DNA from: Circinella minor
Lineage: Eukaryota; Mucoromycota; Mucoromycetes; Mucorales; Lichtheimiaceae
DNA: 64,000 nucleotides
Assembly (NCBI GenBank): GCA_016758965.1
Contig: JAEPRB010000045.1
Coordinates: forward strand, 1 to 64,000
Direction: 5' to 3'
The notes beneath the pieces are model-generated. The model did not search any database. It had not been told where the DNA came from and was given only the letters and a program-made list of their open reading frames with translations. Below are positions 20,502-31,717 of this stretch, in pieces (the first letter of the stretch is position 1; every line of letters starts with the position of its first letter). The translations under genes and the position numbers were made by a program.

Positions 20502-22983
20502 GTTGAGGTTTTAATGATTATCCCACTGCTTCGGCTATTATTGGTATATAATGACTGTGGTACTATTGCTTGTGATAACATTGATGTATTTTCTGCTGCG
20601 GGATTTAGTGACGATGATGATGATGATGACAATTGTAAGGAAGATGAGATAGCAGCAGGTAAAGCAGGTATTTCATTTTGAGAGTTGATAGAAGCATTAA
20701 TATGTAAAGGGGCAGGGTATTGTGCAGACATAACTTCATATGATCTATCGGGGGACTGCAATTGGTATTCCATTGTTTCACATATGCCATTGCTATTTAT
20801 TATGCTATTGTATGCCACGTTTCTTTTTTTCCAATAAGAGTTATAAAATGATTCGAAGTGTTCGGGTGATTTGTAAAAAAGGGTATATGGTGCCATCCCA
20901 GTATTTACAATGTTATTCCATTCGCACGCTAATTCATTCCAATTGATAGATGATCGGCTATGATTATATATACAGCATAATTTTTTTGAAAATAATTTGT
21001 ATTCTAGTTGTGTGTGTAGTGGCAATACTGCTTTTTTGACTTGTTGCTTTGTTGCGAGATTATTATATAATGCTCCTCTTGGATTATTCATAATGCCAGT
21101 GGGTATAGAGAAGCAAGTACGTACTAATAGAAATCAACATTGGAATAGTAACAGTGGTATCTGGAAGTTGTTGTGGTATATGCTGCATGTTGAGTGATTT
21201 TGATATTTCTTCTGGTATTGCTGTAATGCCAAAGGATTCCCGACCTGATGTCCGACGCAATCTTCCACTGGTATACCCACCATTAAATCGTGGATCTAGT
21301 ATATTCATCCCATACTTTTGACATAAAATATTAATTGATTCTGTTAGCCATGGATCATAGTGGCCCTGATGGCTTGTTTTATATCTGTTTTTCATGCTAG
21401 CCTAAAGAATAAAGTAGTCAGCTTACAACCATCAACAAAAAAATTAATGCAACTAAAAAAACATATAATATAATGCTGCATACATGGATATTATGTTGTA
21501 AACGATAATCAGCAAGGATACGATCAGTTAATTTAGGCCCAGCCCCAAATGAAGCAAACTTTCGAATGATATTCATATGAACACCCCCCTCAAGAGTGTT
21601 AGTCCCGCGAGTGCACCTATATAAAGGTAATTGATTTTTGTCTCTGCCTATTTCAAAATAGAATGACATGCCTGGAGGATCTGATACATAGCCACATCGA
21701 ATTGTATTTAAAACATTTTCAGCTTGCTTCCAAGTTTGATCGTCAAATAATGTACGATTTGTAAGTGAGCATTTTTGTCGACCATACTCTTGGAATAGCA
21801 ATTCAACAACAGGATACAGATCGTTTGGTGGAGGGATTACCCGCTTTACTCGTTTCAAGACCCAAGCTGGATTTTTTGATAACATATACTTGAATGTGAT
21901 ATTTTGGCCTTGTAAATATGTTTCAATCCTTCTTCTATCATCTTTATCTATTACAAATAGTGCATCACGTAAACAACGTGCAAATTCCTTTGCTATATAA
22001 AAAATAATAAAATTTGATTGGTATATAAAAATGTTTTGTGTTATTTACGTATATTTAAGCAATATTATCAAAGGTATATGTAGTGTTTTAAAAAATGTGT
22101 ATACCCAGACTGTGTTTCTTGGGGATTTTGAGCTGCGCCATTAAATGAAATGGGTCTTTTAAAATTCTTGTTATGCCATAATTTTCATTTTGCTCTATTA
22201 CTTCTTTTTCTGGTTGTTCTTCAAAAATATCTTCATCATACAATAATGAATCAGAATCCAAATACTCCTGGCCTTGATTATCGTCTTGGTATATTAATGA
22301 AGAAATTGTTGTGGGGGTTGTTGGTTGGATAGAATTATTGGATATATAGTTGTTCTTTCTTAAATTCTTACTACGTTCAATCAAACTATTGTACACGTTC
22401 AAAGATACCCAAGCATCGAGTCCAGCATAGTATATTTGATTTGGTGACAGCAACGGACTTTCCCAATTACTTAATCTATCATTATTACCTTTGTATAAAG
22501 GTGACCCCAATACAGCAGCACAAATGTTTGACAGGTTGGTTCTACTGTCATGAACAGCACCTTGCTCTTTTGCAAATGAGCCTAGCTCTACTACATGTCT
22601 TCTATCGGCGTCAACTTGATAATCACGATTGATCTTTGCAAGGTCGTTTCCCACATTCCGTCCAACCTTAACAACATTGTTACTTTTTAACAAATCGATT
22701 AGCTTCTCGGGTAGTACTCCATAATGTAATATAGGTAAAATTAATAGCAAATCATTATACGCAATTTGTATGACAGCCATCTTTCCAATGTACTTTGTAA
22801 CTTTATTATAGTTCCATTCGGTATCAAAAGCGATTGTTATCGACCGACCATCTTCGATATCACTTAATATTTGATTTATATCTATGTTTGCATCACTGAT
22901 TGTACGAATATAACGAGGAGAAATGTGATCTGGAAGTGATATATAGTTCGAATTATTATTGGTGTTGTTGTTTGTTGTTGTGA

Positions 22984-23067
<84 letters not shown>

Positions 23068-24639
23068 TAGTTGTAGTAGTAGATAAAGGTTGATTTAGTG
23101 AAGGGATGGTTTCTTGCAAAAATCACTTATCACCAGCAATATTGTCTGTATAAAATATCTGAGGTTCTTAATGGCCGTATAAATGATATGACTTCAACAT
23201 TTGTTCAAATGATGTTTTTAAATATGCTAATTTTTTTGTCGGTACTAATAGTTGTAGCCTGATCTCCTCAAACTCGTTACATACAGTATATAATGCATAA
23301 AATGTCGATTCCCCACCAACTTTTGCCATATGCTTGATTATCTTAAACGTGTGATCCCCTTTTAAAACAACACCGTCCAACACCATCATTTCTTTATCCA
23401 TAAATAATTGAAGTTGATCCATAATTGCTGTATATATCATACGTAAATAGGTAGCTGATGGAACATAACCAGCGTATTCTAGCGGATCGTCAAAATTTGA
23501 AAAAGGTGGATAACTTTGATTTACCCCAGTTGCTCCAAAGAAAGATAATTGTGGAGCGTGTTGTTGTTGATGATCAATTGATGTTAAATATGTAAGTTGG
23601 AGACGACTATAACGAAGGTGATGAAGTTCTTGAAGTAGATCATGTAAACGTTCCGGTCCCATAGCATTTTGAAAGCAAGGTCGAAGCAAATCAGCAAGTT
23701 GTCTTGAAATACCACCTCGATGAGTTAAAATAGCTAGGAATATTGATTGAATGTGATAAGGTAGACTATCCATGAGCTCACTATCATGACCATTAATGGT
23801 CTTTTTACATTTGTAGCATCTATAACGTCGAGAAAGTATGTAAAAGCAGCTATATACATAATTTTATCCATATTAATAAAATACCTCATTACTTTCGATA
23901 TATTGATAGTTTACAAGTCTTTATAATATTATTACCTATCAATATCCACAATTCGGCGCGCAATAGGATCACAATTAAAACCATCACTGTGAAGTTTACG
24001 TCCACAATTTGGAGCTTGACAAAAAATATCAACAAGTTTATCTGGAGCCCATACAAATATACGTGGACGATAAAGTAAAGCTAGATCAAATTTCTGACGA
24101 CCACGGAAGCAATAATATGGCGATTCTGGCTCTATCCAAAATTTATGTTCGTTATACAACATGATTTTATTTTTTGTGATCTTTTTTTTTTTTATTTTTA
24201 ATAGATATTCTCAAACAATGCCGAGGGGAGTATCATCTGGTTCTTCTTGTTGGTTATTGTTTTGTTCATGATTTAATGAACTATCACTACCAGTATTATT
24301 ATTAGGTTGTTGCTGCTGTTCTTGTTGTCCAGCCTGCTCGTCCTGTAAAGTTCCCAAACTAGTGTTTTCAATTTCAAGCATCGTATCACCAACACTTTCA
24401 TTAAAAATAACTTATTCCGACTGCTATTATATGGTATTGTTAATAATTTTATTCGGCTGATATATTTTAAAATAACCAGGTAAACTTTAGTTTAATACCT
24501 GTATATTATCATTTACATTTACACGGGAATGTTGAACGCGATCATTTTCTTCGTTATGTGAGGCAGTGTGCGAGGTAGTGAGAAAATATTTATTAATAGG
24601 GTCCTTTACAGAACGAGCAGACTTCATAGCTTTTCCCAT
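20441..24639 (-). pseudogene. DDE-transposase-like gene with DUF6729-like zinc region and embedded 3'-5' exonuclease
   Basis: A long minus-strand gene from ATG 24639. An N-terminal segment (MGKAMKSARSVKDPINKYF) comes first, then an Asn/Gln-rich stretch. A zinc region follows (HKFWIEPESPYYCFRG, CGRKLHSDGFNCDPIARR, YRCYKCKKTINGHDSE) that I recognise as DUF6729-like. Next is VLKGDHTFKIIKHM (candidate first Asp) and IFYTDNIAGDK (second Asp). A 28-residue poly-Ser run leads into a complete DEDDy exonuclease: Exo I IAFDTEWNY, Exo II VGRNVGNDLAKI, Exo III IYYAGLDAW. The transposase-like part resumes with RGTNTLEGGVHMNI (candidate Glu). Introns fit at 23850-23935, 21993-22104 and 21402-21483, with others near 24480. 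Four in-frame stops (24412, 24211, 23168, 23123) and one frameshift near 21105 make this copy non-functional. Role inferred: mobile-element protein acting on DNA. Confidence 0.72.
22984..23067 (+). repeat. ATG/TCA trinucleotide microsatellite, 28 units
   Basis: A perfect run of 84 bp. Read on the minus strand it is TCA repeated, coding for about 28 serines in the linker between the second Asp block and the exonuclease domain. Confidence 0.95.
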
Positions 24640-25339
24640 TTTTATTATATTAAAAAAGTAAAAAAAAAATGTGAAGAAAGAAAGAAAGAAAATAACAATC
24701 AAACATGATTCATGGATACGACCCTTCCCATAACAGAAACAACAGTCAAAATGTTACACATGGATACATTTCTCCATATATCCTATACAACGTAGCATGA
24801 TCATGGTTCACATTTACTGCTAACTACTTCTTTTTTTTCTCACACAGCAATAAAAAAAGCTTTTAATTGGCTCCACTATATAGAATTTTTATTGGCTAAA
24901 AAATCCCCTGGGCATTGTAAGGCCGCGATAAATACATCTAGATTTTTTTAAATTTAGAATTATTAAAATTAGAAATTATATTTTAAATATATATTTCTTA
25001 TTCATATATTGATATCTAGATATATGGTGCACACTCCTTATAATCAGCAATTTTCAAATTTGTTTCAATTTCAATATATTAAATACTGCTTCTATATATA
25101 GTAATAATGTAACCAACATGATAGGGAAACCCCCCAGCCGTTTCCCAAGAAACGCGGGCACGTGATCTAACAAAACGGAAATATATTTTTTCCAATTTAA
25201 ACACCGACACAAGAATCGACATCAGGTCTATTTGGATTAACCATACCTAAACAAATAATGGATTTTTTTTCTTTCAAAACACGTCAAATTCAAATTCAAA
25301 TAAATCTGGAAAATTAGGTTGATAAAAANNNNNNNTGTT
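24640..25339. other. Intergenic with assembly gap
   Basis: AT-rich and without a gene. CCCCTGGGCATTGTAAGG at about 24906 may be an element end. A GC-rich patch with AACGCGGGCACGTG lies at about 25152-25165. Seven Ns at 25329-25335 mark an assembly gap directly beside the LTR of the next element. Confidence 0.6.
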
Positions 25340-25769
25340 TGTTATATCAATCAAATATAATAAAAATAAAGAGACGTTAAAAAGTCAACGAGACCCAAAA
25401 GAACAATAATTGAACTGAAGTTTATTAAAATAAAATATTATCTCTATTTATATGAATCTTATTATCAGTGGGATATATATTGATATGTGTATATAGCTAT
25501 ACGTAAGATTTAAATTTGTCATGGCCGTGTGAATTATGAATATAAGATTAATGATATTAAGATTAGACTTTGAGCGGTTGACGATATGATATATCTACGC
25601 AGCTGTTATCTGTTATCATTATAGAAGACGGACTTCTGTGTTCTTACAAATCATGGTCCAAATAGGGAAGTACACGAAATGTCAGCAAAGCATAATTAAA
25701 ATACGCTGTACTTTAATAATTAAAATGACAAATAATTATCTTTATGAATAATATGTGTTGGATACAACA
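25340..25769 (-). repeat. 3' LTR of chromovirus 1
   Basis: 430 bp, matching 30839-31268 except at 25755 by eye. It lies downstream of the gag-pol gene on the minus strand and is preceded there by the polypurine tract. Confidence 0.95.
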
Positions 25770-25781
25770 TTACCCCCCACC
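25770..25781 (-). promoter_or_regulatory. Polypurine tract of chromovirus 1
   Basis: On the minus strand GGTGGGGGGTAA directly precedes the 3' LTR (TGTTG..), the expected place and composition for the plus-strand DNA primer. Confidence 0.8.
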
Positions 25782-25911
25782 AGGTTGGAACAACCGTTAA
25801 ATAAGATAGATGCAAACACTTGTCTTTGAGAAAAGTATATATCGATAAAACTCCAGTTAAAAACCCATGGGTCGATAGTTGGGAAAAAATAAGTTTTGGA
25901 GAAAGACATAT

Positions 25912-28900
25912 TTAAGTGCGTCTGCGTTTATTATTGAGGCGTGATGATCGACGTGGTAGTGATACACGTTTCAGATTTTTGTTTGAAATCTTTTCTTGAT
26001 TCCGACGTTGCCAATATCTTTCAATTTGTGTAAGGTCATTGAAATGTTCAATGGGTTCCCACGTATCATCATCAGGACCGTAACCTTTCCATCGTACAAG
26101 ATATTTATAATTTCCTGGTGTTCCTTCATGATCAATGATTGATTGAACTTCAAAGAAGTCATCGCCAGAAGCAATAGTATCCTGAGAAATTAATTTTATT
26201 TGATGTGGAGGAACATCACGTGAGTGAAGAGCGCCAGTTGCGTCAGTAAGAACATATTGGCCATTGCCTTTATTCTTTCCATGCACTGTGTAAGGGCCTT
26301 CATAACGAACGTCTGTTTTAGAGCGGCGCGTCATATTTTGAATCATCACTTTGCTGCCAACAGGAAATTCTTTAATAATTCGGAATTTTTTAGAAAATTT
26401 TCCTTGCTGGGCTTTTTGTAAAGCATTCATACGATCACGGATGGCTGGTATAACAATGTTAGCCATGTTTTCTTCTCGTTTGTCATTGAAGTGTATTTTA
26501 TTATTTACTTCAGTTGAGTTTAAATGACTATAGTCTTCCCATAAATTTGGTTGACGTGCAAAGAAGAGAGAAAAAGGGCGGCTGTTGTGTAACTTTGCGA
26601 TTTTATTATTAATGCTCAGTTGTGCAGCAGGTAAGAAAAGATCCCAATCGTCTTTTTTACCATGTAATCGTTTAACGATGATGCTTTTCATGGCTTTTAC
26701 CTTAGTCTCGCAAACTCCATTGGCCATTGGATTATAGGAAGTAACTAGTCGTAAGTCTATACCACAGTTATCAAGAAGATGTTTAACAACTTCGTTTACG
26801 AATTCTGTGCCACGATCATTTTGGATGATTTTAGGAAAGCCTAAATCGGCAAATACTTGAATAAGTGTTTTTGCGATTGTGAGACCTGTTTTGTCCGGTA
26901 TCGGGCGTAAAAGTGTGTAGCGGGAATAAATATCAACAATAACAAGAATATAATTATTTCCTCTTGGAGTAGTACAATTAAGGTCACCTGTGTCAAGTGC
27001 AATATGATCCCATGGCTTATCAGCATAAATACTACGCATAGGATGAAAACCCTGTTTTGCGAGTGTGAATCTTTGACAGTCAGGACAACCAGATACAATA
27101 TTTTGTGCATCCGTTTTAATTGAAGTCCAGTGTATATGTTGACTGTGCAATTCATCAACTATAGCATCGATTCCAAAATGTCCGTGAAGATGAGCTTGTT
27201 GTAATAAGTTCGTACGTTCTTCAACAGGCGGAGTCATGAAGTCAGTATAGTCATTACGAATTGTAGCAGCGCGTTGGACATGTGTAGAATTATTAAAATT
27301 CTTTTTATGTGTAGAGCGAGTATCACCCAAATAAGGTGCAGAAGCGAATAATTGTTTTTGTGTAATATTACCCCCCTCCAGCTTCTGCGAAGACCAAAGA
27401 CGTGATATAGTATCAGGAATAATATTATCAATACCTGGAATGTGAACAACTTCGAAGTCATAATCACAAATCGTATCGAACCAAGTAACCATCATAGGAT
27501 TAGCAATCGGTTGAGTATGTAGGTATGTCAAAGCTTTATGATCGCAATAAATAGTAAACTTTGGTTGACCCCATAAAAATTTATGAAAGCGTTTGAGTGC
27601 AAAAACGATGCTTAAAAGTTCACGTTTTGTAGTAGAATAATTACGTTCAGCCTTATTTAAAGAGCGTCCCATAAAACCAATGTATTTATATTGATTGTCA
27701 ACAACTTGATAAAGAACACTGCCAATTCCAGTGGATGAAGCATCCGTAGCAAGATTGAGTGGAAGCGATTCGTCATATTGACTTAAAATAGGAGCAGATT
27801 GTAATGCAATTTTAATATTATTAAAAGCAGTGGTGTGTTCATCGGTCCAGTGTTCAGAAAGATTCTTGACTGTACGCAATTTATCCAGTTTGCTGGTAAG
27901 CATTTGGACACCAGGAATATGATTCCGTAAATAATTAATATAACCCAAATATCTTTGTAATGAGGTAGTGTCTTTTGGAAGAGGCCATTCTTGAACGTTA
28001 GAAATTTTCTTTTTGTCAACAGAAATGGAACCACTTTGAATATTAAAACCCAGTAAAGAAACAGATTGTTGTGCAAAAGAACATTTTTCATGGTTAACAG
28101 TAAGGTTCACAGATGATAAGCGAGAAAGCGTTTCTTGTACATGATGTGTATGTTGCGTCATATTATTTGATGCAATAATGATATCGTCAACATAGACCGA
28201 AACATATGGTACATCATGGAATAATATTTGCATACATCGTTGTACATGAGCGGAAAGAAACTTTATCCCGAATGGCGATCCAATAAAACAATATTGTTTA
28301 TTCATGAAAGTAAATGACGTACGATTTTGATGATCTTCAAAAATACGGAATTTATGAAAACAGCTTTTTAAATCGAGAGTAGTAAATATAGATGCATTTT
28401 TCATTTTATGGAAAATATCCCGAATTAAAGGAAGTTCATGATTATCATGCGTAATGTCAGGTAATAATAAATTCAAAGGTCTCATATCCATACAGAACCG
28501 TAATTTTGTCATATTACCATTACTATCCTTTTTAGGTACACATAAAATAGCATTATTATAAGGAGTTCCCGGAGGAGCAAATTTGATTATACCATCTTGT
28601 AACCATTCATCAATTTGTTCTTGAAGTTTAGGTAAGACTTTATTTGGCAAATCATATTGACGACGATAAACAACTTTACCAGAAGGAATATTTAAATAAA
28701 CCATAGATTCCGGCATAGTGCAAAAGTCATGTGAAGGAATGTTTATATTTTCCTGTACAAAAGGTTTAATCTTATCCATAAATAGTTGATGTTCCACAGA
28801 TGTGCCAGCGGGGGAATTATCTGGTTCAGGCATATCAACAAGTTCAGGAACAGAAGGGATTGAAGGTTTGTGCCAACAATATGCTAACCCTTTTAAATAA

Positions 28901-30699
28901 ATACCAATGTGGGGCATTAAATCAGCACCAATAGACACATCAGCAGAACAATTTAAATTCATTATTTCAAAATTGTGAAAAGTAGTAATTCCGTTATGTA
29001 ATATCTTTGTTTTATTTGTATGACCAATTCTATCTATGTTTAATCCGGGAGCAGCCATACCAATCTTGCCGGGGCAAGAGGTATACTCCAAACCAAGAGA
29101 AGACCGAAGACCGGGTGTGATTGCCGTAAATGTAGAACCAGGGTCCACAAAGGCGAAAATATCATGACCCTCTAAGGTAATTGGTACATAGTATGATTTA
29201 GTATTTTTGAAAAGATGTTTTGTAAAATCATGAGAATGATTGGACTTACAATTAAAGCAGGCTTTAACAAGAGATTCTTCAACCTCAGACATTAAAGTAT
29301 CCTCGTTTGCGGAAGGAGCAGAGGAAGCAGAGACCAAATCCGGACGGACCGAAGTATTGGCGTTATCACCTTGTGTGAGAACACGCGATGATGATGATGA
29401 TGGTGGCGTGACTGGTGCAGGACCAGAAGCCGATGATGATGATGGTGATTGGAGGAGAGAGGCAGAGCGGATTGCCAAATGATTGACCTCACAAACATGG
29501 CCTTGTTTCCAAGGGACGAAGCCACACTTGAAACAATTTTTCTTCCCAGAGGAAGACAAACCACCAGACGAACCAGCAGCACGACCAGCAGACGACGAAC
29601 CAGCAAACTTCACAACCTTACCAGCGTTACCACCAGTCTGTAATGAAGACAAGGCTCGACATTCTTCAGAAGAATGACGACCTGCTCCATGCAAACGGCA
29701 GTGCTTAGCGTCAGCTCTCTTCTTTCCTTTGTTTCTTTTGCCAGAAACAGCAAACGAGGGGCCAGAAGCAGCAACCGAAACAGCAGAACTTGACAATGAC
29801 GAGTCGGAACTCGCAGCAACTTGTTTGCTATATTTTGAGTGGACGACATTACCATACATGCGACGAGCAAGATTGGCAGCATGGTCAATGGTAGCGCGTT
29901 TGTCCGGGGACAAGTGAGCTTGACCTAACGTCACATGTTGAGCTAGTTCTGGCAACAGAGACTTGATGTATAATGCGGCCATTACTCGGTTATCCTCGCA
30001 ACCCGCTTCACGACGCAGCTTGTGGAAATGGTCCGTATATTGTTCCACCGAATCATCCCGACCCATCTTCAATGAAAACAGCTCTTGCATATACTGCGCT
30101 TGACGGTCAGCATCTTGGATTCCGTACTTGTTTATAAGTGTCTTCCTGGCAAAAGACCAATCCAAGGCAGCATGTGGTTTAAGATTGTCAATAAACCAAG
30201 AACGTTGATCAGGAGATAACATACGTGGCAACAAACGGCACCAATTGACATTAATATCTTGACCGTATGATTCAATAATATCCTCGAAACGATCGAGGCA
30301 TTCATGAATGGAGGAAAAGACGGTCTTGGAGCTATCATAGACATTACCAGTCCATTGTAAAGACGGCAAGTCTGAAGGGACAATAACCTTAGATGACGAG
30401 GTAGTGACAGCAATCTTATCCTTTTTAGATAACCTTTTTTGTACAGCCAAGATCATATCTAAACTCTTAGAATGAATGGAAAACAAGCCTTGAATTTTGA
30501 CTAGCTCTTGTTCGGATAAGTCATCACGCACCATTTCTTCTTCCAAGAAGGCAAGCTTGGCAACTAATTTCGCTATTCTTGGTGGCATGCGAGAAGACGA
30601 CGTGGCAGACACATGAGAACCGGTTTCGCTCATTACATCATCCTCAAGATGATGATCGGCATTATCGAGTAAGGTGAGTTTTTCTTGATGAGAAGACAT
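25912..30699 (-). CDS. Gag-pol polyprotein of chromovirus 1 (1595 aa, single ORF)
   Basis: A single uninterrupted frame from ATG 30699. Gag (residues about 1-420) ends in a zinc-knuckle-like CFKCGFVPWKQGHVC. The protease carries FVDPGSTFTAI, with Pro in place of the usual Thr or Ser of the D-T/S-G site. Reverse transcriptase has the catalytic YVDD at residues 836-839, RNase H follows (IYCDHKALTYL), then integrase with HHCC finger (HLHGHFGIDAI.., CPDCQRF) and DDE core (IALDTGDL, QNDRGTEFV, NGVCETKVK). The last 80 residues hold a chromodomain (FFEVQSIID, YLVRWKGY, DTWEPIEHF) and a basic tail. Gag and pol are fused in one frame, so no frameshift is needed. It appears fully coding and potentially active. 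Confidence 0.95.
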   Translation of the reverse strand: MSSHQEKLTLLDNADHHLEDDVMSETGSHVSATSSSRMPPRIAKLVAKLAFLEEEMVRDDLSEQELVKIQGLFSIHSKSLDMILAVQKRLSKKDKIAVTTSSSKVIVPSDLPSLQWTGNVYDSSKTVFSSIHECLDRFEDIIESYGQDINVNWCRLLPRMLSPDQRSWFIDNLKPHAALDWSFARKTLINKYGIQDADRQAQYMQELFSLKMGRDDSVEQYTDHFHKLRREAGCEDNRVMAALYIKSLLPELAQHVTLGQAHLSPDKRATIDHAANLARRMYGNVVHSKYSKQVAASSDSSLSSSAVSVAASGPSFAVSGKRNKGKKRADAKHCRLHGAGRHSSEECRALSSLQTGGNAGKVVKFAGSSSAGRAAGSSGGLSSSGKKNCFKCGFVPWKQGHVCEVNHLAIRSASLLQSPSSSSASGPAPVTPPSSSSSRVLTQGDNANTSVRPDLVSASSAPSANEDTLMSEVEESLVKACFNCKSNHSHDFTKHLFKNTKSYYVPITLEGHDIFAFVDPGSTFTAITPGLRSSLGLEYTSCPGKIGMAAPGLNIDRIGHTNKTKILHNGITTFHNFEIMNLNCSADVSIGADLMPHIGIYLKGLAYCWHKPSIPSVPELVDMPEPDNSPAGTSVEHQLFMDKIKPFVQENINIPSHDFCTMPESMVYLNIPSGKVVYRRQYDLPNKVLPKLQEQIDEWLQDGIIKFAPPGTPYNNAILCVPKKDSNGNMTKLRFCMDMRPLNLLLPDITHDNHELPLIRDIFHKMKNASIFTTLDLKSCFHKFRIFEDHQNRTSFTFMNKQYCFIGSPFGIKFLSAHVQRCMQILFHDVPYVSVYVDDIIIASNNMTQHTHHVQETLSRLSSVNLTVNHEKCSFAQQSVSLLGFNIQSGSISVDKKKISNVQEWPLPKDTTSLQRYLGYINYLRNHIPGVQMLTSKLDKLRTVKNLSEHWTDEHTTAFNNIKIALQSAPILSQYDESLPLNLATDASSTGIGSVLYQVVDNQYKYIGFMGRSLNKAERNYSTTKRELLSIVFALKRFHKFLWGQPKFTIYCDHKALTYLHTQPIANPMMVTWFDTICDYDFEVVHIPGIDNIIPDTISRLWSSQKLEGGNITQKQLFASAPYLGDTRSTHKKNFNNSTHVQRAATIRNDYTDFMTPPVEERTNLLQQAHLHGHFGIDAIVDELHSQHIHWTSIKTDAQNIVSGCPDCQRFTLAKQGFHPMRSIYADKPWDHIALDTGDLNCTTPRGNNYILVIVDIYSRYTLLRPIPDKTGLTIAKTLIQVFADLGFPKIIQNDRGTEFVNEVVKHLLDNCGIDLRLVTSYNPMANGVCETKVKAMKSIIVKRLHGKKDDWDLFLPAAQLSINNKIAKLHNSRPFSLFFARQPNLWEDYSHLNSTEVNNKIHFNDKREENMANIVIPAIRDRMNALQKAQQGKFSKKFRIIKEFPVGSKVMIQNMTRRSKTDVRYEGPYTVHGKNKGNGQYVLTDATGALHSRDVPPHQIKLISQDTIASGDDFFEVQSIIDHEGTPGNYKYLVRWKGYGPDDDTWEPIEHFNDLTQIERYWQRRNQEKISNKNLKRVSLPRRSSRLNNKRRRT

Positions 30700-30838
30700 G
30701 GTAAGAATAAAAAAGTAAGTGGATGGAAAAAAATAAATGTGTGTGTGTGTGTATGTGTGTGTGTGTGTTTATATAAAATATAAATGAAAATGAGAATAGA
30801 GATTTAGATAAAAAAAACGAGGAATTCGTTGAAAAAAA

Positions 30839-31268
30839 TGTTATATCAATCAAATATAATAAAAATAAAGAGACGTTAAAAAGTCAACGAGACCCAAAAG
30901 AACAATAATTGAACTGAAGTTTATTAAAATAAAATATTATCTCTATTTATATGAATCTTATTATCAGTGGGATATATATTGATATGTGTATATAGCTATA
31001 CGTAAGATTTAAATTTGTCATGGCCGTGTGAATTATGAATATAAGATTAATGATATTAAGATTAGACTTTGAGCGGTTGACGATATGATATATCTACGCA
31101 GCTGTTATCTGTTATCATTATAGAAGACGGACTTCTGTGTTCTTACAAATCATGGTCCAAATAGGGAAGTACACGAAATGTCAGCAAAGCATAATTAAAA
31201 TACGCTGTACTTTAATAATTAAAATGACAAATAATTATCTTTATGAATAATATATGTTGGATACAACA
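30839..31268 (-). repeat. 5' LTR of chromovirus 1
   Basis: 430 bp, direct repeat of 25340-25769. It carries the presumed promoter for the minus-strand gag-pol transcript. Confidence 0.95.
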
Positions 31269-31717
31269 ATGGTACTCGTTTTTTGAACGTTTGCCGCGAC
31301 GGTGGTCTCAAAGACAATGAAGGTTTGGCATTGCGTTTCTTGGGTTCTGTGGACGAACACATTCAGGAGAACGTGAAGATCGCTTGGAGTGGTCGTTATG
31401 GTACAAGGATGCCGCGTACAGTCGAAGAAGTTTTACGTGTTGCCAATGCCGTGTCCTTGAATAAAAGAAGCCGTCGTCAAGACGATAATGTTGGTCCTTC
31501 AAACCAAAGACGTCGCCACAACAACAATGGTGGTTCCCAAGGTTTTCAAGGTTCAAAGAAAAACTGGTGCCCTCACCACAAGAAATACGTGTCTCATAAA
31601 CCTCAAGAATGTCATCTACATATTGAAAAGGTAAATTCATCTCTGTCCTCCGTAGCTGAAAACCGATTTAAACGAGGTGAATGTGTACATTGTGGTGCGA
31701 AATGGACGAAGGAACAT
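31269..31717 (+). pseudogene. Gag fragment of an older Ty3/gypsy element
   Basis: The plus-strand frame is open from the LTR of chromovirus 1 to the LTR of chromovirus 2 and is cut at both ends. It reads GLALRFLGSVDEHIQENVKIA.., a gag capsid-type block, then a basic region and two Cys/His clusters, CPHHKKYVSHKPQECHLH and CVHCGAKWTKEH. The latter is a zinc knuckle lacking its last Cys because the LTR begins there. There is no ATG start; the 5' part is lost. Its orientation is opposite to both flanking elements, so it belongs to a third element. Confidence 0.75.

Larger units (their letters stand above)
25340..31268 (-). mobile_element. Ty3/gypsy chromovirus 1, complete
   Basis: Two 430-bp direct repeats, 25340-25769 and 30839-31268, bound the element. 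By reading I find one difference (G at 25755, A at 31254), so it inserted recently. On the minus strand the LTR runs TGTTGTATCC..GATATAACA. A polypurine tract (GGTGGGGGGTAA on the minus strand) abuts the 3' LTR. No tRNA-type primer site was found next to the 5' LTR, where the sequence is TTTTTTTCAACGAATTCC, so self-priming is possible. The target duplication cannot be judged because Ns lie at the left border; the bases that can be compared do not match well. The internal ORF is intact. Confidence 0.93.

Noticed and set aside
29240..29917. Several ORFs on both strands over the gag region of chromovirus 1
   Set aside because: Shadows of the intact 1595-aa frame in Ser/Gly-rich gag sequence.
25335..31273. 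Clean 5-bp target duplication for chromovirus 1
   Set aside because: The left flank is partly Ns and the visible bases do not match the right flank, so none is claimed.
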